Below, piece by piece: positions 61,301-64,000 of a DNA stretch of 64,000 bases. The position numbers were made by a program, and so were the translations under genes. Origin of the DNA: Blepharisma stoltei (Eukaryota > Ciliophora > Heterotrichea > Heterotrichida > Blepharismidae); the NCBI GenBank assembly GCA_914767885.1, contig CAJZBQ010000040.1, forward strand, positions 62,001-126,000. The letters are read 5' to 3'. How positions within the stretch are numbered: the stretch's first letter is position 1; each line of letters opens with the position of its first letter. The notes below the pieces were generated by a model that was not told where the DNA came from, ran no database searches, and saw only the letters and a list, made by a program, of their open reading frames with translations.

Positions 61301-62179
61301 CCAGACGCTAAATATTCAGAATTCGGATCAATTGCTAACGAAATTACAGTCGCAGAATGATGGTTTAGCTGAGCAACTTCAGTTTTGGAATTTAAGTTGT
61401 AAACTTTAATTACACAGCCATCTCCACTTATATAAAGTCAATAATCGTCGTAGCTTACTACTAGATCAGTAATATTCCCAAGGTTCGAGATCACAAGGTT
61501 ATCAGGCTTCAAGCTTTTTATGCTTATTCGCTTGATTACCCCGCTTGTATCTCCTGAATAGCATAAGCCATCATTTAGATAAATTTTCGCAATATTAGCG
61601 CTATGCCCTTTAAATTCGTATTCTAGCTCAAAGTCAGGGATTGTATAAACTCGTAAAATAGGACTATCTCCACAAATTACGGCTCTGCTTAGGTTGTGAT
61701 CTATAATAAGAGTATTTAATGAGTTTATATGCAGATTGACGTCATTCACTATTTTGCATTCTTCGTAATTAAAGCAAGTCACACTTCCTTTATTGTTGGG
61801 TCAATTTTTTTCTATGAAAAATGGCTTATATTTTTTATAGTTTTTTTTAGAAAAAAAATTATCGAACTTTATTGCTAGCGAAATATACATTTGCATCATC
61901 ACTTGAAAGAGAGATCGAAGTCACTTGATTTGAAGCAGAAATAGAGTTTTCAGCGTTATTGATGATATAAGTACTAATTTCCTCCATCAATGCATTCAGT
62001 TTTATCTGAGGCTTTGTGAGCCTTTTTTTCCTTCTTGATTTCCTAATTACAGTTTTTGCTTGGCTATCCCCAAAAATTCAAGACATAAATCCTCCTGGTT
62101 TCTCAGTTTTTTGGGTTTCCATAATATTAAGCTCCACTGTTATCCTATATTTCCTTATTCTTTCCTCCAAATTAAGCAT
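58333..62179 (-). CDS. WD40-repeat / six-TM cation channel fusion (TRP-like)
   Basis: About 1,206 aa after three IESs. Residues ~60-560 are WD40 repeats (GHSANIAKIYLNDGLCYSGD, SGHKGVVRSVIFSADRSNIF, GSSDKTVIEWD, GGMVGIVKVWN). A helical region follows, then six membrane segments (YSYLITLSVYTAYFMG, FQLTLFIMNTLLNVFELFL, ..., YIILLFYSMASFCFIFIVL) and a pore/S6-like end (FGNFDFGNELIEL...IIMMTILISIITDVYEQ) typical of TRP/ion-transport proteins. Likely a ciliary or cortical cation channel. UGA is Trp at many sites. Starts MLNLEERIRKYR. Confidence 0.8.
60412..60482. other. IES (71 bp)
   Basis: TA-bounded. Removal restores a WD40 blade (NGKRIYSGSSDKTVIEWD) in the minus-strand channel gene. Confidence 0.85.
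61211..61286. other. IES (76 bp)
   Basis: TA-bounded. Removal joins SGGADNNVLLWKIPENA, a WD40 blade. Confidence 0.82.
61788..61866. other. IES (79 bp)
   Basis: 8 bp repeat CAATAAAG on the coding strand at both ends. Removal joins VYFASNKGSVTCFNYE. Confidence 0.82.
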
Positions 62180-62293
62180 TTATAAATTAATTTTTATAAA
62201 AAACAAGCTAAACCTCAAAATGCAAATAACTTAATTAATTTTCAAGAAATAATTTATTTCTATTTTTAGCACCTATTGCATTCCTGATTTATA

Positions 62294-62797
62294 ATGGAAT
62301 TTACATTTGAGCTTTTCCCAGAATACACTCTCTACCTCCAGCTCTACATAAACCTCACAAATTCCTCTGAACTCCGTGCTAACGTGCGTAACTTTGACTG
62401 TGCTTTTATCAACCCCAGCCTAATTACATCAATAAAGCACATCCTGGTCGCTGCTAACCGTGCTATTTCTGGAGTAAAAACCAATACCAAAAAAACTGAC
62501 TCAATTTATTCTGATCTTGTCTACTACTTATCACCCTCTTGCAATATCCGTAGCACTCTCAGCCAATTCGGAATCCAAGACTCCAGTACAAGCATAATAA
62601 TTGCTTGCTTCGACCCTCAAACTTTGATTACCATGGACTCTGCCATTTGTGGCTCCAAAGACTCATTAGACACTCTTGCCTCTTTTACCAATTTCAAAGA
62701 AATCCAAAGCATTTTCAAAATTTCTGACTCAGAGTTGTCAATTGACCACTCTTTTACCAATGCAGTATCATCCCGAATCGCATTAAAAGACTTATAA
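62294..62797 (+). CDS. KEOPS complex subunit Cgi121/TPRKB-like
   Basis: 167 aa, uninterrupted. Matches the Cgi121/TPRKB fold: FINPSLITSIKHILVAANRAI, then SIYSDLVYYLSPSCNIRSTLSQFGI and a hydrophobic strand TSIIIACFD. KEOPS makes tRNA t6A37; Cgi121 binds the kinase subunit and tRNA. It ends 2 nt from the RFC1 stop codon on the other strand, and shares a ~114 bp upstream region with the channel gene. Confidence 0.8.
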   Translation: MEFTFELFPEYTLYLQLYINLTNSSELRANVRNFDCAFINPSLITSIKHILVAANRAISGVKTNTKKTDSIYSDLVYYLSPSCNIRSTLSQFGIQDSSTSIIIACFDPQTLITMDSAICGSKDSLDTLASFTNFKEIQSIFKISDSELSIDHSFTNAVSSRIALKDL

Positions 62798-62799
62798 AA

Positions 62800-64000
62800 T
62801 TATTTTTTCTTTTTAATTATTTTTCCTTTAACTTCTTCTTCACTTTCTTCTGACTCTTCAGCTGACTTTTCAGACTGGTCTGGGTCTTCGAATTCAGGGT
62901 CAAATTTATCTTTTTCCGCCCTGTCGCCTGTTTTTTTCTTTTTCTTTTTGGCAATTGAGGATTTGTGCATTAAATTGTAAGACTTGGTAAGCTGGGATTT
63001 TAGCTTGGTGGAAAGGTTTTTGTATTCTTCTTCATAGGTGGGGGTGCCGAATTGCAGCTGGATGAGGTGCTCTTTGAACATGTCAGGATTAAGATTGTAT
63101 AAGAACATTTGGGAGACTGCTTCGTCTACACCATCAATTTCGAGTTTTTTTAAGGGTTCCATGATTAAATGGTAGATAATAGGGATATAGTCGTTAAGGA
63201 CACTTTCGTTGTCACCTGAAATATGCCCAGCCATGGTGGATCGGATGTTTCGAAGCATACGCTCGTTTTTGCGGGTGGTAGAAAACTTGCCGAACCACTC
63301 AGGAAAGCGGGGGAAGGGAACACCATTGCCGGTTAATGCGCCAGGCTCTATAGCGGCGGCTTGGCCATAATGCTGAAGCAGAGATCATTCATTACCATTT
63401 CTCATTTGTCTAGATATTAAATCAGAAAATGCTATAGAGTCTGCAGCTTCAGCCATCCTATATATCGCAGTGCTGTCCATCGCGATAGCCGACAAGTAGT
63501 TTTCATGTATCAGCAGCGGTATTAAATCAAAATCCACAAAAAAAAGGTCCATTTTTTCCCTATGTCTCAGCGTTTTTGTCTCCCTCCAATTCAGCAGCTT
63601 CGCCCCAGCGTCAAAATTCCCAATCATCGAAATAGGGTCCTTTGTGATTGATTTTAAGCCTTTTTTGGCCTGCATTGTATTCATAGTCGGGCTGTTTCTG
63701 CTTCACATTTCCATGACAGTGATTACTTGTCTTATATCATTTCCACAGGATTCTACTACTTGCTCTAGGGCAGAAGAGTCTACGTTCATTCCTTCTTTAT
63801 TTAAAATAGCTTGTATCCGCTTTACTATTTGAGATTTATTGGGTTTTTGGAACCTTATGTCATAGGAAATATTTCCAATGGATTTTAGCTTGCGGCTTTG
63901 CCGCTCATTGCAGATGCAGATTATAGGGATTTTGGTGACTTTTATGACTTCTAATAAAGCTCAGGCACCGCCACGATCACCTGCACACATCCCATCGACC
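62800..64000 (-). CDS. RFC1: Replication factor C large subunit (5' end outside window)
   Basis: C-terminal ~400 residues, open to the window edge with no IES. The AAA+ clamp-loader end reads VDGMCAGDRGGAW, TKIPIICICNERQS, YDIRFQKPNKSQI, GNDIRQVITVMEMW; then RFC1-specific FFVDFDLIPLLIHENYL, MAEAADSIAFSDLISRQ and FPRFPEWFGKFSTTRKNERML. UGA is Trp in GGAWALLE and NGNEWSLL. Ends with an acidic, lysine-rich tail. Loads PCNA onto primed DNA. Confidence 0.94.

Overview
Organism and state of the DNA. The window reads as germline (micronuclear) DNA of a heterotrich ciliate, most likely Blepharisma or a close relative. Three things show this. (1) UGA is read as tryptophan in almost every conserved gene (for example SF3B3 at 50181, RFC1 near 63709, the cyclase at 754), while genes end in UAA or UAG. 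(2) Introns are exactly 15 nt (GTA...TAG). (3) Conserved genes are broken by AT-rich, mostly TA/TTA-bounded segments whose removal restores one reading frame. I take these to be internal eliminated sequences (IESs) removed when the somatic nucleus develops. I inferred about 40 IES boundaries from homology and frame. With them removed, nearly every interrupted gene becomes a whole number of codons of a length normal for its family.

Layout. 0-9 kb: the 3' part of a class III nucleotide cyclase, then two tandem Cys-rich secreted/GPI-type protein genes with a relic of a third. 9-19 kb: DNase II, a small PDI-like thioredoxin, an OTU deubiquitinase, a TORTIFOLIA/SPIRAL2-like HEAT protein and several lineage-restricted genes. 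19-28 kb: RNF115/126-like RING ligase, a gene whose last 48 codons lie beyond a 2.1 kb nested IES, a LITAF-type zinc protein and an LPA1-like 2-phosphoglycerate-kinase homologue. 28-48 kb: Crescerin/TOGARAM, a tail-anchored coiled-coil protein, eIF3a, an ER DnaJ-thioredoxin protein, alkyl-DHAP synthase, a CEP131-like protein and epsilon-tubulin. 48-64 kb: SF3B3, an HMG-box protein, a WD40/six-TM channel fusion, a KEOPS Cgi121-like protein and RFC1 (5' end outside the window).

How the parts relate. Genes are tightly packed: convergent genes end 2 nt apart and one divergent pair has start codons 20 nt apart. The set is rich in ciliary and basal-body functions (Crescerin, CEP131, epsilon-tubulin, HEAT/TOG protein, WD40 channel).

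Most notable content. At least four families of MITE-like IES occur, three of them carrying a duplicated inverted terminus that forms a hairpin. There are also about ten GC-richer, 265-810 bp retroposon-like insertions with 8-16 bp target-site duplications, often sharing a 5' TTAAAATGGC and a 3' TTAAGTAAG signature. Several of these interrupt genes and must be removed to base precision, sometimes at a duplication that contains no TA.
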